DNA from: Micromonospora haikouensis
Lineage (GTDB): Bacteria; Actinomycetota; Actinomycetes; Mycobacteriales; Micromonosporaceae
Assembly: GCF_900091595.1 (NCBI RefSeq)
Contig: NZ_FMCW01000001.1
Coordinates: forward strand, 33,706 to 97,705
Direction of reading: 5' to 3'
Length of the DNA: 64,000 bases
This document shows positions 1 to 11,900 of the stretch, one piece after another. The notes under the pieces are model-generated. The model searched no databases. It saw nothing but the letters and a program-made list of their open reading frames with translations, and was not told the origin of the DNA. How positions within the stretch are numbered: position 1 is the stretch's first letter; every line of letters begins with the position of its first letter. The position numbers and the translations under genes were made by a program.

Positions 1-3000
1 CGGTCGGCGAGGTCCCGTCGCCGGTAAAGGTGACTGCGGACAGTGCGGCGTATGTGATCTACACGTCGGGGTCGACCGGCCGCCCCAAGGGCGTCACCGT
101 GACCCACCGCAACGCGGTCCGGCTGTTCGCCTCGGCCGCCCGCGACTTCAGCTTCGGCCCCGACGACGTCTGGTCCATGTTCCACAGCTCGTCGTTCGAC
201 GTCTGCGTCTGGGAGACGTGGGGCGCGCTGGGCACCGGCGGCCGGCTGGTCGTGGTGCCCTACTGGGTCTCCCGCAGCCCCGACGACCTGTACGCGCTCG
301 TGCGGGACGCGGGCGTGACCGTGTTCAGCCAGACCCCGTCCGCGTTCGTCCAGTTCGAGGCCGCCGACGCCCGCCTCGCCGACCCGCACCTGCAGTCGCA
401 CCCGGAGCCGCTGGCGCTGCGCTACGTCGTCTTCGCCGGTGAGGCCCTGGACCACGGGTCGGTGCGCCGGTGGGCCGCCCGGCACGGCTGGGACCGCCCG
501 CGACTGGTCAACATGTACGGGATCACCGAGACCACCGTGCACAACACGTTCCGCGAGGTCGGGCCGGACGACCTGACCCGCGCCCTCACCCAGATCGGCC
601 GCCCGCTGGCGGACCTGGCGATCCACGTCCTCGACGGGAACCTGCGGCCCTGCCCGGTCGGCGTCACCGGCGAGATGTACGTCGGCGGGCCCGGGGTCGC
701 CCGGGGCTACCTCGGCCAGCCCGGACTGACCGCCGGACGCTTCGTGGCGGACCCGGTCGGCGACGAGCCGGGCGCGCGCCTCTACCGCAGCGGTGACCTG
801 GCCCGGTGGCGTCCCGACGGGACCCTGGAGTACGCCGGCCGCGCCGACAGCCAGATCAAGATCCGGGGCTTCCGGGTGGAGCTGACCGAGATCGAGGCCG
901 TCGCCCACCAGTTCCCCGGCGTCACCGGCACGGCCGTCACCATCCGGCCCGACGACGCGGGGGCCCCACAGCTCATCGCGTACGTGGTGCCGGAGGCCGG
1001 GTCGACGGTGCCGGTCGCCGAGCTGCGGCAGTGGCTGGCCGACCGGCTGCCCGACTACATGGTGCCGGCGCGCTTCGTGGAGCTGGCGGCGATCCCGCTG
1101 ACGCCGAGCGGCAAGACCGACCACCGGCGGCTGCCCGACCCCGTCGAGGAGGCCCGCCCCGCCGGCAGCGGCGACTACGTCCCGCCGCAGGGCCCGGTGG
1201 AGCGGCGGCTCGCCGAGATCTGGGTCGACGCGCTCGGCCCCGTCCAGGTGGGCCGGCACGACAACTTCTTCCACCTCGGCGGCGACTCGATCCGCAGCAT
1301 CCGGGTGCTCGGCGCGGCCCGCGCCAGCGGCATCTCCTTCGAGCTGCAGGAGCTGTTCCACCGCCCCACGATCGCCGAACTCGCCGCCGCCTGCACGGTC
1401 GTCGACGTCCCCGACGCGCCGACGCGCCGCCCGTTCGAGCTGGTCGACGCCGCCGACCGGGCCCACCTGCCGGGCGGGCTCGTCGACGCGTACCCGATGA
1501 CGGCGTTGCAGGTCGGCATGGTCTACGAGATGACCCGCGACCCGGAGCGGCTGCCGTACCACAACGTCGACAGCATGAAGGTGCGCGCGCCGTTCGAGGC
1601 CGACGCCTTCTCCCGGGCGGTCGCGCACGTCGTGCGCCGGCACCCGATCCTGCGTACGGCGCTGTCGCTCACCGACTACAGCGAACCGCTGCAGCTCGTG
1701 CACGCCGAGGCGGTCCTGCCGGTCGGCTGCGACGACCTGCGCGACCTCGACGAGGCGGCGCAGGACGAGATCGTCCGGGCCTACCTGGAGCACCAGCGGG
1801 TCACCCCGTTCGACCACGACCGCCCGCCGCTGCTGCGGATGCACGTGCACCGCCGCTCCGACGACGTGTTCCAGTGGACGCTCACCGAGCACCACGCCGT
1901 GTTCGACGGCTGGAGCCTGCACTCCACGCTCAGCGAGATCATGCGGGTCTACCAGGGCCTGCGCGACGGCGTCGAGCCGGCGGACCCGCCGCTGACCGCG
2001 CAGTACCGCGACTTCGTCGAGCTGGAACGCGCCGCCCTCACCTCGACCGAGACCGAACGGTTCTGGCGCGAGCGGCTGGCCGAACCGCCGGACACCCGGC
2101 TGCTGCGCTGGCCCGACGGGCCCGTGCCGGAGCTGCCCGGCGAGCAGCGCTTCCTGGGCGAGTGGTGGTATGCCACCGACGCCCGCCAGCGCTACGGCTC
2201 GGTGGAGACCGTGCTCAGCCCCGAGCTCTGCGCGGCGCTGGGGGACTTGGCCAACCGGTGCGGCACCCCGCTGAAGGCCCTCTTCGTCGCGGCCTGCCTG
2301 CGTACGGTCGGCTACGCCACCGGCGCGACGGACGTGCTGGTCGGCGTGACCGCCAACGGCCGGCCGGAGGAGGCCGGCGGCGACGACGTGCGGGGGCTGT
2401 TCCTCAACACGCTGCCGTTCCGGCTGGCGCTGCCCGACGGCAGGTGGACGGACCTGATCGCCGCGGTCTTCGCGGCCGAGCGCGACATGCTGCCGCACCG
2501 CCGCTTCCCCATGGCCGAGATGCAGCGCCGGCTCGGCATGGACCAGCCGGTCAACGTCAACTTCGTCTACAACCACTTCCACGTGATGGCCGAGATGCTC
2601 TCCGGCCGGGGCACCGAGATCCTCGACGGCAAGATCGGCAGCTTCTCCACCGTCCGCGCCGAGCCGACGAACTTCCCGCTCAACATCGGGGTCGTCCGCG
2701 ACCCGGTCTCCGACCGGGTGCTGCTGGCCATGGACTTCCACACCGACGCCGTCCGGGCCGAGCAGGTCCGGCTGCTGCGCGACTGGTTCGTGGCCGCCCT
2801 GTGGGACATGGTGACCGCGCCGGACCGCCGGTACCTGCGCGAGCCGCTGGCCGGTGCGGCGGAGCGGTCCCTGCTCGCCTCCTGGTCGGCGGCGGCCGCG
2901 CCGCCCCCGGAGCCCGCCGACCGCGCGCTGCTGGTGCACGAGTTGGTGGGTCGGTGGGTGGATCGGTCGCCGGGTGCGGTGGCGGTGGTGTGTGGGGAGG

Positions 3001-5921
3001 TGGTGTTGACGTATGGGGAGTTGGGTGCGCGGTCAATCAATTCAGTCGTCCCGCACTCCGCCGTCGCCCGGCTGCTGCACTGGGGCGAGGAGTTCCTGAC
3101 CGCCGGCCCCGACGACGTCTGGTCCATGTTCCACAGCTCGTCGTTCGACTTCTCCGTGTGGGAGATCTGGGGCGCGCTGAGCACCGGCGGCCGGGTCGTC
3201 GTGGTGCCCTACTGGGTCTCCCGCAACCCCGAGGACTTCCACCGCCTGGTCACCGACGCCGGGGTCACCGTGCTCAACCAGACCCCCTCCTCGTTCGCCC
3301 AGTTCGAGGACGTGGACTCCCGGTCCGACCGGCCCCACGCGCTGCGCTGGGTGGTCTTCGGCGGCGAGGCCCTGGAGCACGCCTCGGTGCGCCGGTGGGC
3401 CGCCCGGCACGGCTGGGACCGCCCGCGACTGGTCAACATGTACGGGATCACCGAGACCACCGTGCACGTCACCGCGCGTACCCTCGGGCCCGACGACGTC
3501 GGCGACGGCCTCAGCCGGATCGGCCGCGAGGTGGCCGGCCTGACCGCCCACGTCCTCGACCCGAGGCTCGTGCCCGTGCCGCTCGGCGCGGTCGGCGAAC
3601 TCTACGTCGGCGGCGCGCGGCTGGCGCGCGGGTACGTGGGGCGGCCCGGACTCACGGCGGAGCGGTTCGTCGCCGACCCGTACGCCCGCCCGCCCGGCGG
3701 CCGGCTGTACCGCACCGGCGACCGGGTGCGGCTGCGCCCCGACGGCGACCTGGAGTACGCCGGCCGCGTCGACAACATGGTCAACATCCGGGGCTTCCGG
3801 GTCGAACCCGGCGAGGTCGAGGCGACGATCGCCCGGCACCCGGACGTCGGCGCGGCCGTCGTGGTGACCCGCCCCGACGAGGCGGGACGCGCCGGGCTCG
3901 TCGGCTACGTCACCCCCGCAGGCTCCGCCACCCTCACGGCGGCGCAGGTCCGCGAGTGGCTGCGCCACCAGCTTCCCGAGTACCTGCTGCCGGCGCGGCT
4001 CGTGGTGCTCGACGCGCTGCCGCTGACCCCGACCGGGAAGGTCGACCGGGTGGCGCTGCCCGAGCCCGAACTCGACGGGTCGCTCACCGGCCCGGCCCCC
4101 CGCACCCCGGCCGAACGCATCCTGTGCGAGCTGTTCGCCGAGCTGCTCGGCGTGCCCGAGCTGGGCATCGACGGCAGCTTCTTCGGCCTCGGCGGCGACA
4201 GCATCATGTCCATCCAGCTCGTCAGCCGGGCCCGGCGCGCCGGCCTGCAGCTCAAGCCGAAGGACGTCTACCAGCAGCGCACCGTGCGCGCCCTGGCCGC
4301 CGTGGCGACCACCGTGGACGGTGCCGACGCCGGCCCCGCCGACGACGGCACCGGCACCGTGCCGCTGACGCCGATCATGGCCTGGGCCCGGGAGGAACTC
4401 GGCGGCCCGCTGGACGCGTTCAGCCAGTCGATGCTGGTGCGGGTGCCCGCCGGGCAGACCGTCGAGCGGGTCCGCGAGGCCGTGCAGGCGCTGCTCGACC
4501 ACCATCCCGCGCTGCGGATGCGGGCCCGCACCGGGCCGGGCGACGGGCCGTGGGAGCTGGAGATCCCGCCCGCCGGGGCGGTACGCGCCGACGACTGCCT
4601 GCGCGTCGTCGACCTCGCCGACGCCGACGCGGCCGACCGGCCGGCGCTCATCGCCGCGCAGGCGCGGGCCGCCCGCGAGCGGCTGCGCCCCGCCGACGGC
4701 GTACTCGTGCAGGCCGTCTGGTTCGCCGCCGGCCCGCCCGTCGGGAACCGGCTGCTGCTGGTCGTGCACCACTTCGCCGTCGACGGGGTGTCGTGGCGGA
4801 TCCTGCTGACCGACCTGCGCGCGGCCTGCGCCGCGCTCGACGCGGGGCGGCGGCCGGAGCTGGAGCCGGCGGGCACCACGCTGCGCGCCTGGGCGCGGCA
4901 GGTCGCGGCGCTGGCCGGGGAGCCGACCCGCGACGGCGTGCCAGACCGCGACGGGGTGCCAGACCGCGACGGCGTGCCAGAGCGCGTCGGGGAGCCGACC
5001 CGCGCCGACGAGCTGGCCGCCTGGACGCGGCTGCTGGACCGGCCCGACCCGCCCCTGGGCGACCGGCCCCTCGACCGCCGCGTCGACGTCCACGGGCGGT
5101 TGCGCAGCGTCACCCGCACCGCGTCGCCGGCCTGCACCTCCGCCGCGCTCACCACCGCGCCGGCCGCGTACCGGACGGGGGTGGACGAGATCCTGCTCAG
5201 CGCGCTGGCGCTGGCGCTGCCGCCCTGGCTGGCCCGGCGGGGCCGGGGCGGCTCCGACGGGGTGCTGGTCGCCCTGGAGGGGCACGGCCGCGACGGGCTC
5301 GTGCCCGACGCCGACCTGTCCCGCACCGTCGGCTGGTTCACCCGCATCCACCCCGTCCGGCTCGACCCGGGCCCTGTCGACGGGGCGCAGGCGCGCACCG
5401 GCGGCCCGACCGTCAGCGCCGCCGTCAAGCGCGTCAAGGAGCAGCTCAACGCCCTGCCCCCGGCCGGCGGGTACGGCGTGCTGCGCTACCTCGACCCCCG
5501 GACCGGCCCCGTGCTCGCCCGGATGCCGGCCCCGCAGGTGGCCTTCAACTATCTCGGCCGGTTCCCCGCCGCCGAGCCGGACGACTGGGGACCGGCGGAG
5601 GAGGGCCTCGTGCTGCGGGGCGGGGCCGACCCGGGCGACCCCGTGCCACACGCCCTGGAGATCGGCGCCGTCACCGTCGACGGCCCGGCCGGGCCGCAGT
5701 TGCGTACCACCTGGTCGTGGCCGGCGGGGCTGCTGGCCGAGACCGACGTGGCCGACCTGGCCGACGACTGGCACGCCGCCCTGGAGGCCGTCGTGGCCAG
5801 CTCGGCGACACCGTCCGCCGGCGGTCACACGCCGGCGGACCTGCCGCTGGTCTCGCTGACCCAGGACGAGATCGACGACCTTGAGCAGGAACTCGCGGCG
5901 GAACAGGGAGCGGTGTCATGA
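1..5921 (+). CDS. NRPS subunit, 5'-partial: A-T-C-A(truncated)-T-E
   Basis: The reading frame is already open at base 1 and enters just before adenylation motif A3 ([14 protein letters not shown], about 51-92), so the start lies upstream. Domains in order: A (to about 1190), T with LGGDSI (about 1275-1292), C with EHHAVFDGW (about 1888-1914), a second A (about 2930-4090), T with LGGDSI (about 4190), and an epimerisation domain with [10 protein letters not shown] (about 4770) and FNYLGR (about 5548). Reading specificity positions by eye, the first A gives D-V-W-S-V-A-M-V-H-K (unassigned). The second gives D-F-W-N-V-G-M-V-H-K, close to the known Thr code. The second A jumps from A1 (LTYGEL) to just before A4 (FDFSVW), losing A2 and A3. 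The C-terminal acidic tail may dock to the next subunit. The stop overlaps the next ATG by 4 bp (ATGA). Loading and D-configuration are inferences from family knowledge. Confidence 0.95.
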   Translation, partial: VGEVPSPVKVTADSAAYVIYTSGSTGRPKGVTVTHRNAVRLFASAARDFSFGPDDVWSMFHSSSFDVCVWETWGALGTGGRLVVVPYWVSRSPDDLYALVRDAGVTVFSQTPSAFVQFEAADARLADPHLQSHPEPLALRYVVFAGEALDHGSVRRWAARHGWDRPRLVNMYGITETTVHNTFREVGPDDLTRALTQIGRPLADLAIHVLDGNLRPCPVGVTGEMYVGGPGVARGYLGQPGLTAGRFVADPVGDEPGARLYRSGDLARWRPDGTLEYAGRADSQIKIRGFRVELTEIEAVAHQFPGVTGTAVTIRPDDAGAPQLIAYVVPEAGSTVPVAELRQWLADRLPDYMVPARFVELAAIPLTPSGKTDHRRLPDPVEEARPAGSGDYVPPQGPVERRLAEIWVDALGPVQVGRHDNFFHLGGDSIRSIRVLGAARASGISFELQELFHRPTIAELAAACTVVDVPDAPTRRPFELVDAADRAHLPGGLVDAYPMTALQVGMVYEMTRDPERLPYHNVDSMKVRAPFEADAFSRAVAHVVRRHPILRTALSLTDYSEPLQLVHAEAVLPVGCDDLRDLDEAAQDEIVRAYLEHQRVTPFDHDRPPLLRMHVHRRSDDVFQWTLTEHHAVFDGWSLHSTLSEIMRVYQGLRDGVEPADPPLTAQYRDFVELERAALTSTETERFWRERLAEPPDTRLLRWPDGPVPELPGEQRFLGEWWYATDARQRYGSVETVLSPELCAALGDLANRCGTPLKALFVAACLRTVGYATGATDVLVGVTANGRPEEAGGDDVRGLFLNTLPFRLALPDGRWTDLIAAVFAAERDMLPHRRFPMAEMQRRLGMDQPVNVNFVYNHFHVMAEMLSGRGTEILDGKIGSFSTVRAEPTNFPLNIGVVRDPVSDRVLLAMDFHTDAVRAEQVRLLRDWFVAALWDMVTAPDRRYLREPLAGAAERSLLASWSAAAAPPPEPADRALLVHELVGRWVDRSPGAVAVVCGEVVLTYGELGARSINSVVPHSAVARLLHWGEEFLTAGPDDVWSMFHSSSFDFSVWEIWGALSTGGRVVVVPYWVSRNPEDFHRLVTDAGVTVLNQTPSSFAQFEDVDSRSDRPHALRWVVFGGEALEHASVRRWAARHGWDRPRLVNMYGITETTVHVTARTLGPDDVGDGLSRIGREVAGLTAHVLDPRLVPVPLGAVGELYVGGARLARGYVGRPGLTAERFVADPYARPPGGRLYRTGDRVRLRPDGDLEYAGRVDNMVNIRGFRVEPGEVEATIARHPDVGAAVVVTRPDEAGRAGLVGYVTPAGSATLTAAQVREWLRHQLPEYLLPARLVVLDALPLTPTGKVDRVALPEPELDGSLTGPAPRTPAERILCELFAELLGVPELGIDGSFFGLGGDSIMSIQLVSRARRAGLQLKPKDVYQQRTVRALAAVATTVDGADAGPADDGTGTVPLTPIMAWAREELGGPLDAFSQSMLVRVPAGQTVERVREAVQALLDHHPALRMRARTGPGDGPWELEIPPAGAVRADDCLRVVDLADADAADRPALIAAQARAARERLRPADGVLVQAVWFAAGPPVGNRLLLVVHHFAVDGVSWRILLTDLRAACAALDAGRRPELEPAGTTLRAWARQVAALAGEPTRDGVPDRDGVPDRDGVPERVGEPTRADELAAWTRLLDRPDPPLGDRPLDRRVDVHGRLRSVTRTASPACTSAALTTAPAAYRTGVDEILLSALALALPPWLARRGRGGSDGVLVALEGHGRDGLVPDADLSRTVGWFTRIHPVRLDPGPVDGAQARTGGPTVSAAVKRVKEQLNALPPAGGYGVLRYLDPRTGPVLARMPAPQVAFNYLGRFPAAEPDDWGPAEEGLVLRGGADPGDPVPHALEIGAVTVDGPAGPQLRTTWSWPAGLLAETDVADLADDWHAALEAVVASSATPSAGGHTPADLPLVSLTQDEIDDLEQELAAEQGAVS
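4920..5006 (+). repeat. 18-bp tandem repeat inside the E domain
   Basis: Three 18-bp units, each encoding Arg-Asp-Gly-Val-Pro-Asp (last residue variable), lie at 4929-4982. They are bracketed by two Gly-Glu-Pro-Thr-Arg segments at about 4917-4931 and 4989-5003. The array keeps frame and lies in a region that is normally a variable loop of epimerisation domains, so it probably arose by slippage without destroying the fold. Confidence 0.85.
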
Positions 5922-8900
5922 CGACGTCGAACATCGAGGACATCCTGCCGCTGGCGCCGTTGCAGGCCGGGATGATGTTCCACTCCTGGCAGCGCAGCGC
6001 CGGCCCGGAGGTGCAGACCGCGCAGCTCATCCTCGACCTGCACGGCCCCCTGGACGCCGCCGCCCTGCGCGCCGCGGCGGAAGGGCTGCTGCGCCGGCAC
6101 CCCAACCTGCGGGCCAGCTTCCGGGAACGCCGCTCCGGCGCGCCCGTGCAGGTGATCACCACGGGGGCGGGCCTGTCGTGGACGGAGGTGACCGTCGAGC
6201 CGGGGGAGGACCCCGACGCCGCCCTCGCCCGGCACACCGAGGCCGACCAGGGCCGCCGCTTCGACCTGCGCCGGGCCCCGCTGATCGTGTTCCGGCTGAT
6301 CCGCGTCGACGGCCACCGGCACCGGCTCGTCGTCACGTACCACCACATCCTGCTCGACGGCTGGTCCACGTCCCTGCTGATCCGCGAGCTGTGCGCCCTC
6401 TACGAGCACGGGGGCGACGGCGCGGCGCTGCCGCCGCCGGTGCCGTACCGGGACTTCCTCGCCTGGCTCGCCGCGCAGGACCGGCCGCGCGCCGAGGCGG
6501 CCTGGCGGGCGGCGCTGGCCGAGCTGGACGGGCCGACCCTCGTCGCCCCCGCCGACCCCACCCGCGCCCCCGTCTGGCCGGGCAGCCTGCCCGGCGAACT
6601 CGGGCCGCAGGACACGGCGGACCTCGTCGCGTTCGCCCGCCGGCACGACCTCACCGTCAACACCGTCGTCCAGGCCGCGTGGGCGCTGCTCGTCGGCCAG
6701 CTCACCGGGCGCTCCGACGTGACGTTCGGCGCGGCCGTGTCCGGGCGGCCCCCCGAGCTGGCCGGCGCGGAGAGCATGGTCGGCCTGCTGATGAACGTCG
6801 TGCCGGTGCGCGTGCGGCTGCGCCGCGACGAACCGCTGTCGGCGCTGCTGACGCGGATCCAGCACGAGCAGGCGCACCTCATCGAACACCACCACCTGGG
6901 CCTCGCCGACGTGCAGAAGGTCGCCGGGACGGGCGAGCTGTTCGACACCTGCGTCGCGTTCGAGAACTTCCCCGAGTCCGGGGAGCTGCGCTGCGGGCCC
7001 CTGCGCGTCGAGGCGGGCGCGGACGACGCCGCCCACTACCCGCTGAGCCTCAACGCGGCGGCCGGCACCCGGCTGCGGCTGCGGCTGTCGTACCGGCCGG
7101 ACCTGTTCCCGGCGGCCTTCGCCCGGGGCCTGCTGCGCCGGTTCACCCGGCTGCTGACGGACCTGCCCGCCGCGACGGCGACCCGCACCGGGCGGCTCGA
7201 CCTGCTCGGTGTCGAGGAGCGGCACCGGCTGTCGACCCAGTCCCGCAACCCCGACCCGGTGCCCGTGGCGACCCTGCCGGCCCTGGTGGAGGCGTGGGCC
7301 GCCCGCACCCCCGACGCGGTCGCCGTGCGCTGCGGCGCGCGCAGGCTGACGTACGCCGAACTGAACGCCGCCGCGAACCGGCTCGCCCACGCGCTCGTCG
7401 CCCGGGGCATCGGCCCGGAGCGGCTCGTCGCGCTCGCCCTGCCGCGCGGCACCGACCTCGTCACCGCGATCCTCGCCGTCACCAAGGCCGGCGGCGGCTA
7501 CCTGCCGGTCGACCCGGAATATCCGCGCCCCCGCGTCGAGCAGATGCTCGCCGACGCCGAGCCGGCCTGCGTGGTGTTCGCCGGGGCGGACGCCGCGCCG
7601 GTGGCCCGCGCCGCCGCCGAGGCCGCCGGCCTGCCCCGCCTCGACCTGCGCGACCCGGCGCTGGCGGCGGAGCTGGCCGACCGCCCCGACCGCGACCCGA
7701 CCGACCGGGACCGCCGCGTCCCCCTGCTGCCGACCCACCCCGCGTACGTGATCTTCACGTCGGGGTCCACCGGCCGCCCCAAGGGCGTCGTCGTCACCCA
7801 CCGGGGCGTCAGCAGCCTCGCCGCCACCCAGGCCGCCCACCTCGGCGTCGACGGGCGGGCCCGGGTCCTCCAATTCGCCTCGCCCAGCTTCGACGCCTCC
7901 TTCTGGGAGCTGTGCATGGCGCTGACCTGCGGCGCGGCGCTGGTCGTGCCGACCGAGCGGCTGCTCGTCGGCGAGCCGCTCGCCGAGTGCGTCCGGGCGC
8001 ACGGGGTCACCCACGCGACGCTGCCCCCGGCGGTGCTCACCCAGCTCGCCGTGCAGCCGCTGCCGACCCTGCGCTCGCTGGTGCTGGCCGGCGAGGCGCT
8101 GCCCGCCGAGCTGGTGACCCGCTGGGCGCCGGGCCGCCGCATGGTCAACGCGTACGGCCCGACGGAGACGACGGTGTGCGCCACCATCAGCGCCGACCTG
8201 CGCGCCGACCGGGTCGGGGCGGGGGCCGCCGTGCCCATCGGCCGCCCGGTGCGCAACTGCCAGGTGTACGTCCTCGACGACAGCCTCCGGCTCGTCCCCG
8301 CCGGGGTGGCCGGCGAGCTGTACGTGTCGGGGCGGGCGCTGGCCCGCGGCTACCTGCGCCGGCCGGGGCTGACCGCGACCCGGTTCGTCGCCGACCCGTA
8401 CTCGGGGCCGGGCGAGCGGATGTACCGCACCGGCGACCTGGTGCGCTGGCGTCCCGACGGGGAGTTGGAGTTCGTCGGCCGGGTCGACGACCAGGTGAAG
8501 GTGCGGGGGCACCGGATCGAGCCCGGCGAGGTGGAGGCGGTGCTGACCCGCCACGACGCCGTCGCCCAGGCGGCGGTGGTCGTCCGCGAGGTCGGCACGG
8601 GCGGCCGGCAGCTGGTCGCGTACCTGGTCGGGACGGCGGGCGGACCCGCCCTCGACCCGGCGGCCGTGCGCGCCTTCGTCGCCGCCCACCTGCCCGAGTT
8701 CATGGTGCCGAACATCTTCGTGCGGCTCGCCGCCCTGCCGCTGACCCCCAACGGGAAGGTCGACCGGCTGGCCCTGCCCGCGCCCGGCCAGGAGCCCGCG
8801 CCCGGCGACGACCTGCCCGGCACGGTCACCGAGAAGCTGCTGTGCGACCTGTTCGCCGAGGTCCTCGGGGTGCCCACCGTCGGCGTGCGGGACAGCTTCT

Positions 8901-11900
8901 TCGGCCTCGGCGGCGACAGCATCTCGTCGATCCAGCTCGTGAGCCGGGCGCAGAGCGCGGGGCTGGCCATCCGGCCCCGGGACGTCGTCGCCCACCCGAC
9001 CGTCGCGCGGCTGGCCGCCGCCGCCGACCTCGCCGCCGACGCCGCCGCCGACCGCACCCGCGACGCCGCCGTCGCCCGCGCCGACGACGGGGCCGGCGAG
9101 CTGGCCCCGACGCCGATCATGGAGTGGCTGCGGGCGGCCGGCGGGCCGGTGGACGGCTACTACCAGTCGATGGTGGTGCGCGTGCCGGCCGGGCTCACCG
9201 AGGCCGACCTGCGCGCCGCCGTGCAGGCGGTCCTCGACCGGCACGACACGCTGCGGATGCGGCTGGACCGGCCGTCCTGCCCCGACGGCCCGTGGCGGCT
9301 CGACGTGGCCGCGCCGGGCAGCGTGCCGGCCGCCTCGGTGCTGACCCGGGTGCCCGTCGACCCGGCCGATCCGGAGCCGGCCCTGCGGGCGGTCGTGGCC
9401 GCGCACGCCCGCGCGGCGCAGGCCCGGCTCGCGCCGGCCGCGCGGGTCATGCTCCAGGCCGTCTGGTTCGACGCCGGCCCGCACGCCCGGGGCCGGCTGC
9501 TGCTGGCCGCGCACCACCTCGCCGTCGACGCCACCTCCTGGGGGATCCTGCTGCCCGACCTGGCCGCCGCGTGGGCCGCCGCGTCGGCGGGCACCCGGCC
9601 CGAGCTGGCCCCGGTCACCACCTCGTACCGGCGGTGGTCGGCGCTGCTCGCCGAGGAGGCGACCCGGCCGGCGCGCACCGCCGAGCTGGACCTGTGGCGC
9701 GGGGCGCTCGCGACACCCCCGCCGCCCGTCGGCACCCGCCCGGCCGACCCGGCCCGGGACACCGCCCGCACCGCCCGCAGCCTGGCCCAGACCGTGCCGG
9801 CGGAGCTGTCGGCGGCGCTGCTGCGCCGCGTCCCCGACGCGTTCCACGCCGGGGTCGACGAGGTGCTGCTGGCCGCGCTGACCATCGCGGTCGCGTCCGC
9901 CCGGCCCGGCGGGCTGCTCGTCGACGTCGAGAGCCACGGCCGGCAGCCGCTGACCGAACACGTCGACCTTTCCCGCACCGTCGGCTGGTTCACCAGCCTG
10001 TTTCCGCTGCGGGTGGACCCGGCCGGCGTGGACTGGGCGGACGTGTGGGCGGCCGGGGCGGGCGTCGGCACCGTCGTCAGGGAGGTCAAACAGCGGCTGC
10101 GGGCCGTGCCCGACAACGGCATCGGGTACGGGCTGCTGCGCCACCTCAACCCGGCCACCGGCCCCGAGCTCGCCGGGCTGGGCCGCCCGCAGCTCGGCTT
10201 CAACTATCTCGGCCGGCTCGGCGGCGGCGCGGCGGAGGCCGACTGGACGCCCATCGCGCAGGACGCCCTCGGCGGCGACGTCGACGCGGACATGCCGCTG
10301 CCGCACGCCGTGTCGCTGAACGCCGTGACCGTGGACACCGCCGACGGTCCCCACCTGCGGGCCACCTGGACCTGGGCCGGCGACGCCGTGCCGGAGCACC
10401 GGGTCCGCGAGCTGGCCGACGCGTGGCTGCGCGCGCTACAGGTGCTGGCCGACAGCGCGGCGGCACCGGCGGCGGGCCGGATCCCGTCGGACTTCGACCT
10501 GGTCGACGTCGGGCAGGCCGAACTCGACGCCATCGGGGCCGAGTACCCGCGCCTGACGGACCTGCTGCCGCTCGCGCCGCTGCAGGAGGGCATCCTCTAC
10601 CACGCCACGTACGCCGGGGCCGGCGCGGACGTCTACACCGCCCAGCTCACCCTGGAGCTGACCGGCCCGCTCGACGCGCAGGCGCTGCGCCGCGCCGCCG
10701 GGGACCTGCTCACCCGGCACCCGCACCTCGGCGCGGCGTTCCGGCAGCGGCTCGCCGGCCCGCCGGTGCAGGTCATCGGCGACGGCGTGGAGCTGCCGTG
10801 GCAGGAGACCGACCTGTCGGCGCTGCCCGACGCGGAACGCGACGCCGAGGCCGCCCGGATCGCCGACGCCGAACGGCGGCGGCGGTTCGACCCGGCCCGG
10901 CCGCCGCTGCTGCGGTTCAGCCTGGTCCGCCTCGACGCCGGGCGGCACCGCCTCGACTTCACCCACCACCACATCCTCCTCGACGGCTGGTCGCTGTCGC
11001 TGGTGGTGCGCGATCTCATCGCCGCCTACGAGCACCACCGGGGGGCCGCCGCCCCGCCGCCGCCCGTGCCGTTCCGCAGCTATCTGGCGTGGGTGGCCCG
11101 GCAGGACCGGTCCGCCGCCGAGGCGGCGTGGCGGGAGGCGCTGGGCGGGCTGGCCGAGCCGACCCTGCTGGCCGGGCCGGGCGCGGCGCACCCCACGGCG
11201 CTGCCGCGCGACGTCGACCTGGAGCTGGACGAGGAGCTGACGGCGGCGCTGACCGCCCTGGCCCGGACGCGCGGCGTGACCGTCAACACCGTGCTCCAGG
11301 GGGCCTGGGGCGTGCTGCTCGGCTACCTCACCGGCCGCGCCGACGTCGTGTTCGGCACGCCGGTGGCGGGACGCCCGCCGGACCTGCCGGGCGTCGAGCA
11401 GATGGTCGGGCTGTTCCTCAACACGCTGCCGGTGCGGGTGCGCACCGGCCCGGGGGAGACGTTCGGCGACCTGCTGACCCGGCTGCACGGCGAACAGTCG
11501 GCCCTCGTGCCGCACCAGCACCTCGGGCTGGGCGCGGTGCAGCGGCTCGCCGGCACCCAGGGCACCCTCTTCGACACCCTGTACGTCTTCGAGAACTACC
11601 CCGTCGCGCTCGACGGCGCCCCGGCCGTGGGCGAGGCCCGGATCACCGCCGTGGCGGGCCGCGACGCCACCCACTACCCGCTGGCCGTCGTCGTGCTGCC
11701 CGGCGCCCGGATGCGGGTCCGCGTCAGCCACCAGCCCGACCTGGTCGACGCGGCGACGGCGGCGGCGGTGCTGGAGCGGCTGACCGCGCTGCTGCGGGCG
11801 GTCGTCGCCGACCCGGGGATCCCGGTGGCCCGGCTCGCCCCGCTGACCGGCGCGGAACTGCGCCTGCTCGCGGACGCCAACGACACCGCCCACCCGGTCG

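Noticed and set aside
3042..5828. Long antisense frame of 928 aa opposite the first NRPS gene
   Set aside because: It is a GC-rich shadow: Arg/Gly/Pro/His-rich, with no domain, while the + strand shows intact NRPS motifs.
5825..10399. Antisense frame of 1524 aa
   Set aside because: Low-complexity mirror of the C-A-T-E region; no motifs, no start signal.
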